From Haplosporangium gracile (taxonomy: Eukaryota > Mortierellomycota > Mortierellomycetes > Mortierellales > Mortierellaceae): a DNA stretch of 23,353 bases. The stretch's first letter is position 1; each line of letters opens with the position of its first letter. A program made the position numbers and the translations under genes. Under the pieces are notes generated by a model. That model made no database searches. It was not told the DNA's origin and saw only the letters and a program-made list of their open reading frames with translations. The stretch is taken from positions 13,193 to 36,545 of the forward strand of contig JAAAUF010000272.1 in NCBI GenBank assembly GCA_015499985.1, in the 5' to 3' direction. Shown piece after piece: positions 20,634-23,353 of the stretch.

Positions 20634-21344
20634 ATGACAGCCCGTGACGCCGTTGTTACTATTCCAGAGGGGGAAACCACCAACGTGCTCAGTTTCACTG
20701 TCCAAGAGTATGCAGCCCTTCTCGAGCAAGAGTACAAGATCACCCTTCTCCCCCCAGACCTGGACACCACTGCCGAGGACAACATGCTCGCCTGTCGGAT
20801 TTACGACTGTATGGATCCACTTCTGGTCCTAGGACGGCAACGGAGTAACGATATTACCGCCCTCTTTAACGCCCTGCCGTCCTCTGATCCCAGCACCGAC
20901 TCGACTTTGGAAGAGCAGCAAGAGCAACAACAAGTCTTGGAACACAAGAGACAGGCGTTACTGTTTCTCTTGACGCGCGGGAAGCTGGGTCGGGGATGCA
21001 AGATCCACTCCCCTATTCAGGTTGACTATGGCCACAACATGACTTTGGGCGACCAGGTCGTCTGGGGCTCCAACGTTGTAACCCTCGATTGCGCACCGAT
21101 CTCGATCGGCGACAGGACGATCTTCGGACCAGGTGTCAAACTGTTTGGAGCAACACACCCCCTCAACCCGCTCTTGCGGTACCCTGTTCGGCAGTTTGAT
21201 TTTGCAATGGAGATTCATATTGGCAAGGATTGTTGGTTGGGAGGTGGGGTTATTGTTTGTCCGGGGGTAAGGATTGGTGATGGAGTGACGGTGTTGCCCG
21301 GGAGTATTGTTACTAAGGGAGCCCTGCGAGGGTTGTGGAGGTGA
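20634..21344 (+). CDS. Hexapeptide-repeat O-acetyltransferase (maltose/galactoside/nodulation type), C-terminus frame-broken
   Basis: Would transfer acetyl from acetyl-CoA to a sugar hydroxyl as a left-handed beta-helix trimer; the acceptor is unknown. No introns. Residues 1-120 hold a maltose-acetyltransferase-type N-terminal domain (NMLACRIYDCMDPLL near 50-65) with an extra Glu/Gln-rich linker (STLEEQQEQQQ). Hexapeptide repeats follow: VDYGHNMTLGDQV, DCAPISIGDRTIFGPGV, catalytic H175 in GATHPLNP, HIGKDCWLGGGVIVCPGVRIGDGVTVLPGSIVTK. Relatives continue after VTK with about ten residues and GNPARVV. Here the frame runs GALRGLWR and stops at 21342-21344 (236 residues), while GSPARVVEVMDREE lies in another frame directly behind. 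The start follows an A-rich stretch (AAAAAAAAGAC) and agrees with the family N-terminus. Family call firm; the product may be destabilised. Confidence 0.88.
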   Translation: MTARDAVVTIPEGETTNVLSFTVQEYAALLEQEYKITLLPPDLDTTAEDNMLACRIYDCMDPLLVLGRQRSNDITALFNALPSSDPSTDSTLEEQQEQQQVLEHKRQALLFLLTRGKLGRGCKIHSPIQVDYGHNMTLGDQVVWGSNVVTLDCAPISIGDRTIFGPGVKLFGATHPLNPLLRYPVRQFDFAMEIHIGKDCWLGGGVIVCPGVRIGDGVTVLPGSIVTKGALRGLWR

Positions 21345-21520
21345 TGGATCGGGAGGAGTGTGAGGCTGAGGGTCGTCTGCTGGAGGCGTTCTTGAAGGCT
21401 GACAAGGAGCAGGAGAGTGAAGTGGCAGAAGTGGACGGTTTTGAAAGTGAGAGCGTCAAGATAGAAGAGTTTTTTGATCAGTGGAGGCCCCCTGTTGTCG
21501 AGACCATGGTCCTTCCCTAG
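21317..21520 (+). pseudogene. Out-of-frame C-terminal remnant of the acetyltransferase
   Basis: In the frame two bases over from the main gene, 21317 onward reads GSPARVVEVMDREECEAEG, then an acidic tail ending ETMVLP and TAG at 21518-21520. GxPARVV is the conserved closing motif of this transferase family, so this is the original C-terminus. The frame change occurs within AAGGGAGCCC at about 21315-21324, where around ten residues expected between VTK and GxPARVV are missing. One deletion of 3n+1 bases explains both facts. No intron fits in the gap. Confidence 0.75.
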
Positions 21521-22264
21521 GATAGATAGCCTTTTTTGCCATCGATTGTTTACACACCCTGGGTAAATTACACATCCACTTTTTTTTTTACGGCGTTTAT
21601 TTTAGTGCCAATTGATGTGCATGATTACTTTGTCTGTGTGAATTTTGGATGACTTGAAAGAGGGAGTCAAGCGTGATCTATCCACCCATGGCTTGGCTGG
21701 TATTTTGAGTGCGCGTTGTCTGCGACATGCACGCCTTTTGTGCCTCCTTTCTTCTCCAATTCACCATTGTCTGTACCACTCTGCTTTCAATTATCGGCTC
21801 CTTGGCCTCCCCCGGGTACGATAACAAGGGTCAACAGAAGTCGATATCTCTGGTACATTGATTGCTCCTGACAAGTGTTCAAGATTGCCGAGAGTTGATG
21901 CAACGACATTCACTCATGAGCTTTTGCATCCTCTCCACAAATAGCTCCGCCGGACAAATAACATGAATATCCACGTAGCTAGTTGAATGTAAGGCAACCA
22001 GTTGGCTACTGTGGACGGTGTGGACGAACTGACACATTCTTCTTTTGTCTGTTGACCATATAGACCTTCTTCATCGCCTGTATTTTTTTTTTCTACACGT
22101 TATCGACGTGCACAAACACTGCCCAAAAATGGCGGCCAATGTTCCTTGAAAAAAAGTATCCACTGCTATTGATATAAAGTGCTGTCCATTTTTATTTTAT
22201 TTTTTTGTCGTAAAGTTCTTACCAACATGATTTTGTTTTCGTTCTCTTGTTTATAACAATATAG
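21521..22264. other. Spacer without a convincing gene
   Basis: Holds the acetyltransferase 3' region, a 44-codon frame at 21727-21861 that starts with a hydrophobic, signal-peptide-like stretch (MHAFCASFLLQFTIVCTTLL) but has no supported continuation, an ACGTGCAC plus AAAAATGGCGGC pair at 22107-22135, and a T-rich stretch ending TATAG at 22264 that looks like a splice acceptor. Confidence 0.4.
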
Positions 22265-22543
22265 GACGGACTCTTGCAACAAGAAGTTAAGGAGGTAGCA
22301 GGAAAGGCGCCCGGAAACAGCTAGGCATGGCGGCTCATGTCGACTTCAACGGAACTTTTTTCTTTTTTGGTCTCGTGTTGTCCAGGATGTACTTGGCGGC
22401 AGTAAAGGAGTGTGCACGAGTTGCCCATATCGCCTCGGCCCTGTTCATATACCAAGACAAAGCAGGAATTTATCCGAATTCGGACTCGACAAGGCCGAAT
22501 TGGCGTTCTATTTCTATGTGACAAACTATAGGAAATGATCTAG

Positions 22544-22798
22544 AACAGCGTGAAATCTAACAAACTGTTGATCAAGGATTGGTGTCTCACTGGCGAAAAT
22601 GTAGAGCGAACATCGGTATGTTGTATTGTCAAGTCGTTCACTTGGTTCTTATTTTTTTGGATCGATTTTTGATTGATCGGCTTATGTGAATTCTAAACTG
22701 ATACTTGTATCTCCCAGTGTTGTACAGAGGCGAAACCCCCGGAGGATCTGGTCGTTATCTCTGACGAATCGGATTTTTTTCTTTTATCTGTCAATTGA
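22544..22798 (+). CDS. Candidate two-exon fragment of an unrecognised gene
   Basis: Open frame 22544-22615 (KLLIKDWCLTGENVERTS at its end) is followed by GTATGT, a CTAAAC branch-like site and a CTCCCAG acceptor at 22717. The frame continues in phase at 22718 with CCTEAKPPEDLVVISDESDFF and ends at TGA 22796-22798. The 102-nt intron matches those of the monooxygenase gene in size and signals. DLVVISDESD looks like a SUMO-interacting motif (hydrophobic core followed by acidic residues). Upstream, 22386-22535 is open after a pyrimidine-rich CCAG acceptor and ends LDKAELAFYFYVTNYRK, but how it connects is unclear. No family recognised; could be a decayed gene. Confidence 0.35.
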
Positions 22799-22997
22799 CA
22801 CGGTTATTGTTCTGTAAGGTACTGAGGATGTTTGATCATGGGCACGAAAGCGCAGGGCCTCAGGGAGCTCGACCTCCTATCAGATCGCCGCATTTAACTG
22901 GCGGTGCGATAGCGGGCAGCGATTATACTGCCTGAGTATCCTACTTTGGACTAACTTGGTGTTGTGAGATCGTTGGCAACTTGTCCCTGAATTTGAG

Positions 22998-23353
22998 ATC
23001 GAGAGAGGATCCGTTCGTATCCATGGACAATCGCGGAGTCTGTTGCTCAAGTGCGATCCAAGTTGCTCGAGCCAAGATCAGGAACGCCGTCGCCGCGGAA
23101 AGTCTATCCAAACATTTTCGGCCGTGTTATCGAAGCGCTTGCGGACTTTCAGGAGAATCCAGCATTCAACACTGAAGCGGAACAGGATGAGGAGCAGGAG
23201 CAGACAATGGCGCATGATGCTATTTCGGCAGAATTACTGGATCTAGGGCTGCAACATCTGAATAAATCTCGATCCGAATTCGGCCATTCTCATAGATCCC
23301 CAGTTCAGTCAAGGACCATCAGGACAAACCTTGTCGAGGCTGTCGTCGCTAAC
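22998..23353 (+). CDS. Open reading frame running off the right edge, unrecognised protein (partial)
   Basis: From the first in-frame stop at 22994-22996, one frame stays open for 118 codons to the window end (codons start at 23000). It encodes YPWTIAESVAQVRSKLLE, then VYPNIFGRVIEALADFQE, an acidic EAEQDEEQEQTMAHDAISAE and LLDLGLQHLNKSRSEFG, ending NLVEAVVAN. The alternating hydrophobic and acidic pattern suggests helices, unlike the other two frames, which give Arg-rich or Cys-rich strings. There is no start codon context, so it should be an internal exon entered from an AG near 22996-22997 or 23002-23003. Possibly the same gene as 22544-22798. No family recognised. Confidence 0.4.

Overview
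The window looks like nuclear DNA of a filamentous early-diverging fungus, most likely Mortierellomycotina (a Mortierella relative). The basis is short GT-AG introns of about 100 nt with CTAAT/CTAAC-type branch sites, Q/S/T-rich low-complexity protein segments, pyrimidine-rich leaders in front of start codons, long poly(A)/poly(T) runs in the spacers, and a quinonoid dihydropteridine reductase gene, an enzyme reported from Mortierella but rare in Dikarya. The taxonomic call is inference from gene content and style, not from a marker gene. All genes I can support are on the + strand.

Layout. 1-2347: a five-exon (perhaps six-exon) FAD-dependent monooxygenase gene whose start codon lies one base outside the window; it carries an in-frame TGA and a C-terminal frame break, so this copy may be a pseudogene. 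2348-7239: about 4.9 kb without a convincing gene, holding a 124-bp hAT-type MITE with a perfect 8-bp target-site duplication, microsatellites and homopolymers. 7240-9186: a two-exon POT/PTR2-family peptide transporter with strongly C-ending codons, probably highly expressed. 9187-15134: about 6 kb without a convincing gene, with G-quadruplex motifs, a polypurine tract facing a polypyrimidine tract, and the probable long spliced leader of the next gene. 15135-18592: a three-exon RhoGEF whose DH domain is at the extreme C-terminus, is split by a disordered insert of about 100 residues, and has no PH domain after it. 18953-20457: a six-exon quinonoid dihydropteridine reductase. 20634-21344: an intronless hexapeptide-repeat (maltose/galactoside type) O-acetyltransferase whose last part (to 21520) is out of frame, apparently because of a small deletion. 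21521-23353: poorly resolved; spliced-looking open fragments suggest an unrecognised gene running off the right edge.

The genes do not form an obvious pathway. The peptide transporter, the Rho regulator and the pterin recycling enzyme look intact. The two enzymes with breaks (monooxygenase, acetyltransferase) are accessory-type, so gene decay, allelic variation or assembly error all need to be separated. I found no clear new multi-gene system. The most unusual supported items are the MITE, the two broken enzyme genes, the 11-nt micro-exon, the split PH-less DH domain and the unassigned gene at the right edge.
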